Shown: piece by piece, positions 1 to 7,825 of the stretch
How positions within the stretch are numbered: position 1 is the stretch's first letter
Layout: every line of letters starts with the position of its first letter
IMG/VR virus record: IMGVR_UViG_3300032311_000248
Coordinates: 1-20,996 of that record
DNA: 20,996 nt
Strand: one strand, 5' to 3'
Source: a virus
Made by a program: the position numbers and the translations under genes
The notes under the pieces: generated by a model
Seen by the model: the letters and a program-made list of their open reading frames with translations, nothing else
Databases searched by the model: none
Told to the model about the DNA's origin: nothing

Positions 1-3000
1 ACCAGAGCCGCTGAAAAATACGGCGTGGACCCCGCGTTTGCTTTGTCTACCGCAAAGGCAGAGAACGACGACTTCATGCACAGTGTTAAGAGGAAGTCTA
101 ATAAAGGCGCAATTGGCCTTATGCAGATCATGCCTAACACAGCCAAGGGGTTAAAGATTGACCCATATAACGTGGACCAAAACATTGACGGCGGCGTTAG
201 GTATTTAAAAGAAAATCTTGACCGCTATGGTGGTGACAAGATGCTTGCTTCTGTGGCATACAACTACGGCCCAAACAGCAACTTTTTTAAGACTGGATAT
301 TTACCCGACGAGACACGTGGGTACATTACAAGAATTACCAAGCACGGAGGCTATGGTGACGTGCCTGTAGGCACAATGCCTACACCCCCAATGCAAAAAA
401 TTAGCACAGGAGCCCCAGACATGGCCAAAGCAAAATACGAAGTTACAGTAGCGGAACCAGACGAAAATGATTTAAAGACATGGTCTCCTCCTCCACCTAC
501 AACCGAAGAAAAAGTTGCGTCCAGACCGGTTGATTTAGGAGACGCGATTGCTGGCGGCGCTGGTGCGGTTACTGGCGTGGGTGTTGGCCATTTGTTGCGC
601 CCACCAACGGAGCGCGAACAGACACAAATTTCTCGTGATACAAGAAACGAACTTACTGCCAACCAACAACGTATTGCACTGGCACAGGCTCAAGCACAGG
701 CGCAAAATCAACCTGCACCTACACAGACAACCACACCAACGCAAGAGCGCGGGTACGGCACAAAGAACTGGATCTACCAAGAGTATCCACAACACATAGG
801 CCCGACTGTTGAGGCAATGAACCCCAACACAAAAGCACACGCGGATGAACTTGCTAGTGTTTTGTCACAAGGGAATAAAGTTGTTAGAAACATTCCTCAA
901 GGCGCGCTACCAATGCAAGCCTCGCCGTTTTCAACTTTTCCTAGCGCGATGCCTCCCCCGCCCCCAGTTGCACAAACACCAAACCTTGGTGTTGCACCAA
1001 CACAGGCTAACCTTGCAAATTTAACACCCCCACGCGCACTAACACCTGCTCAGTTACAAATGCAGGTGATTGCTAACCGAGCTAAGAACGTTGGTTCTGG
1101 TAAAGTTGGTGGTGGTATTATGGGGGGTATTGCGGGCCAACAAGCTTACGACGCACAACAAAAGTTTAATCAAGGTGATACCACAGGTGGGGCGTTAAGC
1201 ACGCTTACTTCCGGCGGCGCCGCGCTAACAATGGCTCCTAACCCTAAAGCCAAAGCGGTTGGTGCGGCCGCAACAGCCGCGGGTGGTCTTGGTCAAATTC
1301 TTAAAGGCATTTTCAACACCGAAGACGAAACCAAGTCAGTGTTGCAACCAGACGGCTCACCAGTCAAGTTGAAAAAAGGTGGTGCAGTAAAAAAGCCGGA
1401 CGGCGGCCTGTCCGCCGTTGAGCACTTTGACGGTGGTGGTCGTACTGGACTTGCAAAAACTGTAGCGGGTAAAATTGCCGGCGCGTTTGGTCAGGCCCCC
1501 GGCCAATTGGTTATGCCAACAGCCGAAGAGATTGCAAAATTCACACCCAAACCAACCAAACAGTTAAAATTTAGTGAGGCTATTAGGCCGTACCAAGACC
1601 AGTACCTTGGCGTGCACATGTCTGACAGACAAGGTGTTCATGGCAATCGTTGGGGCGGCACAGGCTTCCCTAACTTCCAAAACATTAACCCTCTTCATTC
1701 AGCCAACAAGGCTGTGTGGATGAATGACAGCGAAGAGGCCGCTAACCGGTTAATTCAATCTTCTAGAGAATTTAACGGCCGTCCTATGGTCAACACCAAC
1801 TACATTGGTGCGTTGGACCAACACAGGTCCAACAAGACCGTGTTTAATGACATTCTTGACACATTCTATAAAAACCAAGCCGCGGGACAAATAACACCAG
1901 AGCAGATTGAGAAAATCAACCAAGCCATTCTGAGCAAAGCCAAGACAACAGGCACGTTAAAAAACCTGCCGTTCAATGATAAGTTTGACATTAGGGACAA
2001 AGATGCTGTCAAGGCAATTGCCGGAGAAACGTTTGAAGGTCGCAAAGCAATTGGCGACCTGCTTGGCACTGGTATTGGCACACGTAAACCCCCAACTGTG
2101 CCCCAGTACTCAAGCATCCTAGACGCGCACGCTGAACCCTTCACCAAGGGCGCACCCACAAGCGCAGTTGGTACGCGTCTGTTTAAGGTGGACAATGTGC
2201 CTGCGCAGTACACAGACGACGTGTTACATCCTGACTATCGTTGGAAAGTAACGGGTGAAGACCAACAGGTGCAGTTCCCTGCGGTGCCACAGAACATTGC
2301 TGTGCGTGACTGGTACAACGAGATCAAGCCACGTATTGGCATGGAGCCCCATGGCAACGCGTGGTTCTCTTATCCAAAGAGACCACAGCTTATCAGCAAA
2401 GACTACATCACCATGGCAGAAGATGCCGGTTATGCAGAGGGTGGTCGGGTACAGCACTTTGACGGCGGTGGTAAGGTGGGTGGGTTGACGCGAATTGCGC
2501 AATCCGCGTATGACATGCTCAAGCTGACGCCTGAGAAGATTGAGGCGTGGCGCAAGCTGAACGCAAAGCCCTACAAGCAACAGCAGGACCCCCAATTGGC
2601 CCAAGCGCTTGAGGCTTACATGACCGGCAAGATCTCACAGGCCGACTACCTGCGCATTATGAACGAGCGCAGGCCAATTCGCCCGTTAACTGAAGTGCCT
2701 GCCGCACACTCTGATACAGACATTGCTTCTGCACTGCTTTCAAATCAAGTTGAGAAAAAAGGTATTTTGGGGGTGAATTTATTTGCTCCACAGGGCATGC
2801 GCGTTGGCAACCGCCTCGACATCCCTGCATACGAACGTTACGGCACCTACGTTGACACGATGCACGACCCTGCAGGCAAGCCCATTGCCTATGGTCATAC
2901 AGGACATTTAAAGAACGTAGAGTTCCAGTCTGATCCCAACAGGGCCATTCGCGTGGGCCTTGGAACCAGAGAACAAGGAATGACCCCCTTGGCACTTGAA

Positions 3001-3309
3001 GAGGGTCAAGGCAAGGCGCCGTTTGCCATGATGGTTGGCGACAACCAAGTCACAAGCAACGACGAGGTCCGCAGGATGCTTGCAGAAGCCCTACAGGACC
3101 CCACATGGCGCCAGATTGGCATGAACCCATATCGCGGGTCACAATTCTACGACAAGGCCGACATGCAACCGGTGTTCAGCGCGGCTGAAAAGATTCAAGC
3201 CGGCCCACTGGTATTGGCCCGTGACGTAGAGAAAACATCGTGGAAAGACCCGCGACTAAAAACCAAATACGGCGTGAACTACGCCGCGGGTGGATTGACG
3301 CACTTATAA
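1..3309 (+). CDS. Large polyvalent virion protein with N-terminal lytic transglycosylase domain (5' end missing)
   Basis: The frame is open from base 1, so the true start lies outside the window; 1102 residues are visible. Residues about 1-110 form a lytic transglycosylase (SLT/goose-lysozyme-like) domain, which cleaves peptidoglycan during DNA entry: catalytic Glu21 (KAEN), GLMQIMPNTA at 39-48 and VAYNYGP at 85-91. The middle (about 160-470) is low complexity, rich in Pro, Gln, Ala and Gly, with two glycine/alanine-rich hydrophobic stretches. Two long globular regions follow (about 510-805 and 860-1095) that I cannot assign; the last resembles the C-terminal domains of phage 'large polyvalent proteins' (from memory). 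FDGGG-type motifs sit at about 460-481 and 812-825, and the protein ends AAGGLTHL. This is the only plus-strand gene and probably the last of a structural operon. The role is probably internal virion or ejection protein; the transglycosylase call is firm. Confidence 0.85.
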   Translation, partial: TRAAEKYGVDPAFALSTAKAENDDFMHSVKRKSNKGAIGLMQIMPNTAKGLKIDPYNVDQNIDGGVRYLKENLDRYGGDKMLASVAYNYGPNSNFFKTGYLPDETRGYITRITKHGGYGDVPVGTMPTPPMQKISTGAPDMAKAKYEVTVAEPDENDLKTWSPPPPTTEEKVASRPVDLGDAIAGGAGAVTGVGVGHLLRPPTEREQTQISRDTRNELTANQQRIALAQAQAQAQNQPAPTQTTTPTQERGYGTKNWIYQEYPQHIGPTVEAMNPNTKAHADELASVLSQGNKVVRNIPQGALPMQASPFSTFPSAMPPPPPVAQTPNLGVAPTQANLANLTPPRALTPAQLQMQVIANRAKNVGSGKVGGGIMGGIAGQQAYDAQQKFNQGDTTGGALSTLTSGGAALTMAPNPKAKAVGAAATAAGGLGQILKGIFNTEDETKSVLQPDGSPVKLKKGGAVKKPDGGLSAVEHFDGGGRTGLAKTVAGKIAGAFGQAPGQLVMPTAEEIAKFTPKPTKQLKFSEAIRPYQDQYLGVHMSDRQGVHGNRWGGTGFPNFQNINPLHSANKAVWMNDSEEAANRLIQSSREFNGRPMVNTNYIGALDQHRSNKTVFNDILDTFYKNQAAGQITPEQIEKINQAILSKAKTTGTLKNLPFNDKFDIRDKDAVKAIAGETFEGRKAIGDLLGTGIGTRKPPTVPQYSSILDAHAEPFTKGAPTSAVGTRLFKVDNVPAQYTDDVLHPDYRWKVTGEDQQVQFPAVPQNIAVRDWYNEIKPRIGMEPHGNAWFSYPKRPQLISKDYITMAEDAGYAEGGRVQHFDGGGKVGGLTRIAQSAYDMLKLTPEKIEAWRKLNAKPYKQQQDPQLAQALEAYMTGKISQADYLRIMNERRPIRPLTEVPAAHSDTDIASALLSNQVEKKGILGVNLFAPQGMRVGNRLDIPAYERYGTYVDTMHDPAGKPIAYGHTGHLKNVEFQSDPNRAIRVGLGTREQGMTPLALEEGQGKAPFAMMVGDNQVTSNDEVRRMLAEALQDPTWRQIGMNPYRGSQFYDKADMQPVFSAAEKIQAGPLVLARDVEKTSWKDPRLKTKYGVNYAAGGLTHL

Positions 3310-3354
3310 GCTGGGAGGAGAAGAGCGGCTACCAAACTGCCCCCTCCGTAGCAC
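3310..3354. other. Convergent gene junction without a clear terminator
   Basis: The plus-strand structural gene and the minus-strand polymerase gene end 45 bases apart. The spacer contains only an imperfect GGGAGG/CCCTCC pairing with a long loop and no U-tract in either direction. I do not call a terminator; transcripts may run into each other here. Confidence 0.5.
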
Positions 3355-5298
3355 TTATTTGCGGTAGCGTGTGTCGATCCAAGACTCTGCCGCAAGCGGG
3401 AAATCTCCCGCCCAACTTGGTGGTGTGGTCAACGACTTCATCACCAATTCTTCAGTTTGTTTCGCGTCCTCTACACGGCATAACGAAAGAATTTCATCAT
3501 GGATCAGGTTAATCACCGACACGCCTTTACCCTCCAGTTCAAGCGAAGCCTCGGCAAGAAAATCTCTTGCGGTTCCTTGAACAGAGGACTGGAAGATACT
3601 AGACCCAATGAGCTTATTACGCCCCCACTTGCGGGTGAACGTGTTCTGACTGGTGACGTGCACCACGTCAGCCAACTTACCCCATGGCGTGTACTCCTGA
3701 ATGACCTCAGGGGCTTGCCAACAAATTAAGCGGCCACTGGGCAGTTGCATCCACAACGCCCCTCTAGCCACTTTAAGTGCCACCTTGCCGGCTTTAAACA
3801 CACTTCCCGGCTCCTTTATCGCGTCGATGGCCGCTTGGCCCATCAGGAACCAACAGTTCTTCACCTTGGCATAGGACAGCCTGTACGCGTTCACGGCGTT
3901 CTCTGCCTGCCCGAGGTCCATCATCACCCCCATGCCTTCAGCGTAGGCCACAAGGCCCTTTGCGCCCTGCCCAAACATGCAACCGAGCACAGCGGACTTG
4001 CTGACCTGACGCATGTCCTTGGTCACCTGTTCGTAGGGCACCTTGTACAGGCTTGTTGCCGCGAATGTCTTGTACTCATCCAGTCCTTGGCGGAATAACT
4101 CCACCTTATCGTTCTGGCCCGCGATCCACGACGCCACCCTGTTCTCGATCGATGACAGGTCAGCGTCCACAAAGGTGTAGCCCTCAGGCGCCTTGATGGC
4201 GTTGCGCACAATCGACGAGCACGCGTCCATCACGCGGTCACCAAAGCGCTCCTTCATGGCCAAGTAGCCCCCGTGCTCCAAACCGATCTGCACCGCGTCT
4301 GCGATGTCTTGGTCCTTCATCCACAGCGCAGGGCGCGCGATATTCTGCAGGTTGATACCGCGACTGGCCCAACGGCCCGTAGAGGCGCCGTGGTACACCA
4401 GACCGTTACGAATGCGCCCGTCCACCTGAACGTCGGCCATCTTGTTGAACTTGGTAACAGACGTCTTGGAGCCTTCAGAGCGCAACTTGAGCACCTTATC
4501 CACGTCCTTGTTAGCGTGGGTCTTCTTGGCCTCGTTCTCAATTGTTTCGGCCTGCATGTCCGTCATTGGCACGCCGTTAGCACGGAACCAGTTGAGCAGT
4601 TGCTCACGCTTAGACACCTCAATGCCACCAGTCAGGCGCGTGATCTCTTCGTTGATGTGGCTCATCTCGTGAGCCACCACGTTCATGATATTCTGCAACT
4701 CTGCGGGGTCCACTGGAACGCCGCGTTGGTTGATCTTCTGTGTGGCCACCCACACAGACTGCTCGGACGGTGACAGTTTACGTAACTTTCCGACGACTGC
4801 AATTTCAGTCTGCACGTCGCGCTTACAGTACTCAAACATCTCGGCCAGTAGTTCTGGGTCCTTACTGAACGTGCCGTCGCGCTTGGGCTTGCTCAACAGT
4901 TGAATGAGCTTCTTGCCGCGCTTGTCTTTTTGAAAGTCTGAAGACATAACCTCGCCGGCCGTGTCCAAGTCTTGGGGGATGTTGTTGGCGGCCGCGATGG
5001 CCATGGAGTCAATGAGTTGCTCCCACTTAATCTCTGGCCACCCAAAGCGGGTGCCTACGCGGTTCCAGATATGGTGCTCAAACGACGCATTCCATGCGGC
5101 GATTAGGCCTCCATTCGCCGCATAATCCAATACCCACTGGGGTACCTGATCTGGCGTCCACACCTGCACGTCGTCCGCGGTAAACCCTGCGGCTATGCAA
5201 ATGATTTCTGTTGTGGGGGAGGATGAATAAACATCAAGGCCGTGGACCTTGAGATCGACCCTGCTACGGGTCTCGAAGTCGATTGAAAGAACTGACAT
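3355..5298 (-). CDS. polA: Family A DNA polymerase with 3'-5' exonuclease domain
   Basis: This 647-residue protein is the phage replicative DNA polymerase. The proofreading exonuclease shows DFE (D7, E9), NASFE (N70, with Glu74 where Asp is usual) and YCKRD (Y157, D161). The polymerase domain shows motif A DLSSIENR (D380, E385, R387), motif B R430...K434...L438...F442-G, QGTARDF at 574-580, and motif C HDE (600-602). There is no 5' nuclease domain, as in T7-type enzymes. L438 aligns with E. coli Pol I Phe762 (T7 Tyr526), the residue that sets dideoxynucleotide discrimination and affects rate and fidelity; F442 replaces Tyr766. The start is supported by an AGGAG site 5 bases before the ATG. 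The gene lies just downstream of an intrinsic terminator, so it needs readthrough or its own promoter, and it converges on the structural gene with a 45-base gap. Confidence 0.97.
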   Translation of the reverse strand: MSVLSIDFETRSRVDLKVHGLDVYSSSPTTEIICIAAGFTADDVQVWTPDQVPQWVLDYAANGGLIAAWNASFEHHIWNRVGTRFGWPEIKWEQLIDSMAIAAANNIPQDLDTAGEVMSSDFQKDKRGKKLIQLLSKPKRDGTFSKDPELLAEMFEYCKRDVQTEIAVVGKLRKLSPSEQSVWVATQKINQRGVPVDPAELQNIMNVVAHEMSHINEEITRLTGGIEVSKREQLLNWFRANGVPMTDMQAETIENEAKKTHANKDVDKVLKLRSEGSKTSVTKFNKMADVQVDGRIRNGLVYHGASTGRWASRGINLQNIARPALWMKDQDIADAVQIGLEHGGYLAMKERFGDRVMDACSSIVRNAIKAPEGYTFVDADLSSIENRVASWIAGQNDKVELFRQGLDEYKTFAATSLYKVPYEQVTKDMRQVSKSAVLGCMFGQGAKGLVAYAEGMGVMMDLGQAENAVNAYRLSYAKVKNCWFLMGQAAIDAIKEPGSVFKAGKVALKVARGALWMQLPSGRLICWQAPEVIQEYTPWGKLADVVHVTSQNTFTRKWGRNKLIGSSIFQSSVQGTARDFLAEASLELEGKGVSVINLIHDEILSLCRVEDAKQTEELVMKSLTTPPSWAGDFPLAAESWIDTRYRK

Positions 5299-5315
5299 AA
5301 CTGCTCCTAAGGCAT

Positions 5316-5329
5316 GCAGACGAATCTGC
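5316..5329 (-). other. Small hairpin with UUCG-type loop before polymerase RBS
   Basis: On the minus strand GCAGA-TTCG-TCTGC forms a 5-bp stem with a UUCG tetraloop. It lies between the upstream terminator and the AGGAG site of the polymerase gene. It has no U-tract, so it may be an mRNA-stabilising 5' leader structure or chance. Confidence 0.4.
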
Positions 5330-5332
5330 GTT

Positions 5333-5362
5333 AAAAAAGAGCAGGGAAGTTGCCTTCCCTGC
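5333..5362 (-). terminator. Intrinsic terminator between DUF3310 gene and polymerase gene
   Basis: On the minus strand an 8-bp GC-rich stem (GCAGGGAA paired with TTCCCTGC, 6-base loop) is followed by CTCTTTTTT. This is a textbook Rho-independent terminator 40 bases after the DUF3310 stop. It would limit polymerase expression from upstream promoters. Confidence 0.85.
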
Positions 5363-5403
5363 TTAAAAGTCCAACCAAGGACTCACCATGAAACACGCTC
5401 CAA

Positions 5404-5616
5404 CTATAACATAGATTTTGTGCGTTTCTTAATTTCGCGCTCAATATACCATTTGGCTTTCTCTAAGTCCTCAATGGCATCTTTCTTCAAGTCGCACCGC
5501 CAGATGTATTTGATTGCGTTACCCAAGTTAAAGCCCATGTGTTCAGTAACTTGAATGCACTCAATACCCGACGGATGCTCCGTGTAGTGCGGGGGGTTGT
5601 TTACTATGTCTTTCAT
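5404..5616 (-). CDS. DUF3310 small phage protein
   Basis: The 70-residue protein matches the DUF3310 pattern: NNPPHYTEHPSGIECIQVTE at the N-terminus, then GNAIKYIWRCDLKKDAIEDL and a helical KAKWYIEREI end. The family is very common in phage replication and nucleotide-metabolism clusters; some annotations call it a nucleotide kinase, but I see no P-loop and do not support that name. The gene starts 5 bases after the reductase stop and is probably co-transcribed with it, then closed by a terminator. No strong Shine-Dalgarno precedes the start (only AAAGA), so translational coupling to the reductase is likely. Pairing with a reductase and polymerase suggests a helper role in nucleotide supply, but that is inference. 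Confidence 0.88.
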   Translation of the reverse strand: MKDIVNNPPHYTEHPSGIECIQVTEHMGFNLGNAIKYIWRCDLKKDAIEDLEKAKWYIEREIKKRTKSML

Positions 5617-5621
5617 TCTTT

Positions 5622-7490
5622 TTAAATTTCACAGACGCCGGCCACGCAGGCAAGCATTTGAGCGCCTTCCACGTTGTCCTTGTTCTCCGCAAACTGCGCC
5701 CACTCGATTGTTGGCATTTGCGCCAACAGCGTGTCGTAGTCTTCCTTGGTGCACTCCTCGTAGGGGGCCTGTCTGTACGTGCCGCCGTCGTGGGGCAGGA
5801 ACGACACACCAGACATCTCGTCAAAGTGGTCCCACACAAACGCGCCGACCTTTGGCCACTCGCTCTCTTTGACCGAGATGGTCACGGAGGGCTTGTGCTC
5901 GCACCAGTGGCGCTGGTACGTCAGCCACAGGCCCAAGTGCTTGATTGCGTCAACGTCGTCGCGTGTGGTCAAACCCTCTGGCGCCTTCTGTGGGAAGCTG
6001 AACACGATTGTGTTGTTGGGCTTCATCACGCACGGCTCGTTGGGGATGCCTTGGGCAACCAAGAACTGAGACAGTGGGTCCTTTATATCACCACGCACGC
6101 GGCGGATGTAGTAGGGCGAGTGGCGTGGGTGAATGCCGCTTGCCGTGTCTGTCAACTGGCTCACCGTGCCGCTAGGCTTAACCGCAGTGATCGCTGTTGA
6201 ACGTGGGATGCCAAGCAGGTCCGCAAACTCTGCGTTGGCCTCTTCAGCCACCAAGCGCAACTGGGGCAACCACAGTGTCGCGCCGCTTGCATCACTCATG
6301 ACCTTGTGGTCATAGATGCCGGTCAAGGACACACCCAACAAACGCTCTTCCTCAGTGTTGCGTTGCCAGACCTTACGCAGGTATGGGAAGTGTGTGAACG
6401 TGGCCTGTATGGTGCCTAAAATGGCCGCCATGCGCACCTTCTGCTTTAGGCTCTCCAGTGTGTCCTCCGGACGCACCATCACCTCTGTCAGGTTACAGAA
6501 CTGGTAGGGGCGCAGAATGATCTCACTGCAGGGGTTGGTGCCAAACTCGTAGTTGGGGTCACGCTTGCCGTACTTGGCCACCGCGGCCTTGGCGGCCTCA
6601 CGGTTGAAAATACCGCGCTCGCCTGAGTGGCTGTTGTACAGCGACGTCCACTCTTCCAAGAACGTGCCCACCGTTGGCTTGACGTCGTACACGGCGCTGT
6701 TGTTGGCCAGTGCTCGGTGGCCTGCGGTCTCCCACCAGTTGCCAGACTTGGCGTGGCGGATGCGCTCGTCGTTCAGGTCGGACAAAGAGATCATGGCCGA
6801 GCGGCGCACACCACCCACCACAACAACCTCGCCGATCTTGCACATCAGGTCGTGGCACTCAAGCGTGTTGAGCTTGCGGCCCTGCGCGGCCTTGAAGATC
6901 TTGATTGTGAAATGGAACAGGTCAACCAGTGGCTCTGGGCCCGACGCACGGCCACCAAACGTCTTCAGAGGCGTTCCTGCGGCGCGCACCTTGCTCACGT
7001 CCCATTTTGGGATCTCGCCGGCGTACAAGTTGGCTAACAACAGGCGGTATGACTTGGCCCAGCCCTCTTTGCTGTCGTGCACGTTGATGACATGCTGTGA
7101 GTCGAATAGGCGCTCTGGCACCTCCGGCAGTTTGCTGGTGTACTTAGATTCCACAGAGAAGCCGACACCTGTACCACAGAGCAGGATGAACATGGCCTCG
7201 TCAAATGACTTGACGTCGTCCACGGGGAGATAGGAGCAGTTGTATACACAGGTGTTGTCACGGTCGGCGGCTTTTCCAGAGGTCATCATGGCGCGCATTG
7301 ACGGCATGATGTGATGGCCAGAGATGGCGTTAAAGATGTCTTGCTTCATTGAAGAATCAAGCTTGGGGGTCTTCTCAAAAACATAATTCACGTAGCGGTT
7401 TACAGTTTCGTTCCAGTCCTCGCGTCGGTTTTGGTCCGGCATGAACTTGGCGTAACGGCTTTTGTGAATGTATTGTTGATATTGGTTCAT
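5622..7490 (-). CDS. nrdJ: Class II (adenosylcobalamin-dependent) ribonucleoside-triphosphate reductase, monomeric
   Basis: The enzyme reduces ribonucleotides to deoxyribonucleotides for phage DNA synthesis. All expected catalytic residues of monomeric RTPR are visible with the spacing of the Lactobacillus enzyme: C85 (YNCSY) and C332 (QFCNL) as the disulfide pair, thiyl-radical C321 and E323 in NPCSEI, and the C-terminal shuttle pair C615/C620 (CVAGVC). The phosphate-binding region KPSGTVSQLTD starts at 438 and is followed by HPRHSPYYIRRVR (454-466). At 622 residues it is shorter than the 739-residue Lactobacillus protein. No small-subunit or NrdD activase gene lies nearby, as expected for a B12 enzyme; the host or medium must supply cobalamin. 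A TATAAT box lies 10 bases before the ATG and no Shine-Dalgarno is visible, which suggests a nearly leaderless mRNA. Confidence 0.96.
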   Translation of the reverse strand: MNQYQQYIHKSRYAKFMPDQNRREDWNETVNRYVNYVFEKTPKLDSSMKQDIFNAISGHHIMPSMRAMMTSGKAADRDNTCVYNCSYLPVDDVKSFDEAMFILLCGTGVGFSVESKYTSKLPEVPERLFDSQHVINVHDSKEGWAKSYRLLLANLYAGEIPKWDVSKVRAAGTPLKTFGGRASGPEPLVDLFHFTIKIFKAAQGRKLNTLECHDLMCKIGEVVVVGGVRRSAMISLSDLNDERIRHAKSGNWWETAGHRALANNSAVYDVKPTVGTFLEEWTSLYNSHSGERGIFNREAAKAAVAKYGKRDPNYEFGTNPCSEIILRPYQFCNLTEVMVRPEDTLESLKQKVRMAAILGTIQATFTHFPYLRKVWQRNTEEERLLGVSLTGIYDHKVMSDASGATLWLPQLRLVAEEANAEFADLLGIPRSTAITAVKPSGTVSQLTDTASGIHPRHSPYYIRRVRGDIKDPLSQFLVAQGIPNEPCVMKPNNTIVFSFPQKAPEGLTTRDDVDAIKHLGLWLTYQRHWCEHKPSVTISVKESEWPKVGAFVWDHFDEMSGVSFLPHDGGTYRQAPYEECTKEDYDTLLAQMPTIEWAQFAENKDNVEGAQMLACVAGVCEI

Positions 7491-7500
7491 TTTATAGTTG

Positions 7501-7506
7501 ATTATA
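7501..7506 (-). promoter_or_regulatory. Candidate -10 box (TATAAT) for reductase gene
   Basis: A perfect TATAAT on the minus strand lies 10 bases before the reductase ATG and directly after a terminator hairpin. No good -35 hexamer is seen at 16-18 bases (the region there overlaps the terminator U-tract). Initiation 6-7 bases after the box would give a leader of only a few bases. Confidence 0.5.
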
Positions 7507-7516
7507 GTTTAGAGAC

Positions 7517-7542
7517 AAAAAAGCCCACGGGTAAGCATGGGC
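7517..7542 (-). terminator. Intrinsic terminator upstream of reductase gene
   Basis: On the minus strand GCCCA and TGGGC pair (5 bp, extended by further pairs across one mismatch) around a loop of about 10 bases, followed by TTTTTT. It closes the transcript of the 63-residue protein gene, 24 bases after its stop. Confidence 0.75.
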
Positions 7543-7565
7543 ATGGATACAGCAAGCTTTTTAAA

Positions 7566-7757
7566 TTACTGCGCTGTTTCTTCTGTGGAAACGTTTGTTT
7601 CCTCTTGAGCGGCTTTGGCGGCCTCTAAAGCTTCTGCTTGTGGTCGGCCTTGGTCAACGATGGCCATGATGGTCATGTTCACGTCAGCAAAGGGTAGACG
7701 GCCAAGCAGGCCCAGAATTTGGTTAACTTCGTCAATGGAGAATTCAAGTTTGATCAT
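7566..7757 (-). CDS. Small conserved phage protein of unknown function
   Basis: This 63-residue protein begins MIKLEFSIDEVNQILGLLG, continues LPFADVNMTIMAIVDQG, and ends in an acidic Ala/Glu/Thr-rich tail. I recognise it as a type of short protein often found beside phage replication genes, but no function is known to me and no catalytic motif is visible. It has its own transcription-unit layout: a hairpin terminator before it, a TATACT box 11 bases ahead of the ATG, no Shine-Dalgarno, and a terminator after it. Expression separately from both neighbours, DUF2815 and the reductase, is therefore likely. Confidence 0.8.
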   Translation of the reverse strand: MIKLEFSIDEVNQILGLLGRLPFADVNMTIMAIVDQGRPQAEALEAAKAAQEETNVSTEETAQ

Positions 7758-7768
7758 GATAAATGTTC

Positions 7769-7774
7769 AGTATA
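7769..7774 (-). promoter_or_regulatory. Candidate -10 box (TATACT) for the 63-residue protein gene
   Basis: TATACT on the minus strand is 11 bases before an ATG that lacks a Shine-Dalgarno site. The spacing nearly equals that of the TATAAT box before the reductase. No -35 consensus is apparent. Confidence 0.35.
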
Positions 7775-7818
7775 TTAAACAAAATAGGTGGTTTGTAGCT
7801 TATAGGCTACAAACCACC
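7775..7818 (-). terminator. Strong hairpin terminator after DUF2815 gene
   Basis: A perfect 13-bp stem (GGTGGTTTGTAGC and its complement, loop of 6) begins 7 bases after the DUF2815 stop and is followed on the minus strand by TATTTTGTTTAA. The U-tract is interrupted, but the stem is unusually long. It may also protect the 3' end of the abundant ssDNA-binding protein mRNA. Confidence 0.75.
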
Positions 7819-7825
7819 AACCTAC

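Noticed and set aside
3310-3354. Possible bidirectional terminator between the convergent genes
   Set aside because: The only pairing is imperfect with a loop of over 20 bases and no U-tract on either strand.
3745-4773. Plus-strand open frames of 117 and 166 codons opposite the polymerase
   Set aside because: They lie wholly within the conserved polymerase gene on the other strand and show no motif.
5658-7233. Several long plus-strand open frames opposite the ribonucleotide reductase gene
   Set aside because: They are antisense shadows of a gene with clear catalytic motifs. They have no ribosome sites, and their composition (Arg/Ser/His/Leu-rich) is that of noncoding frames.
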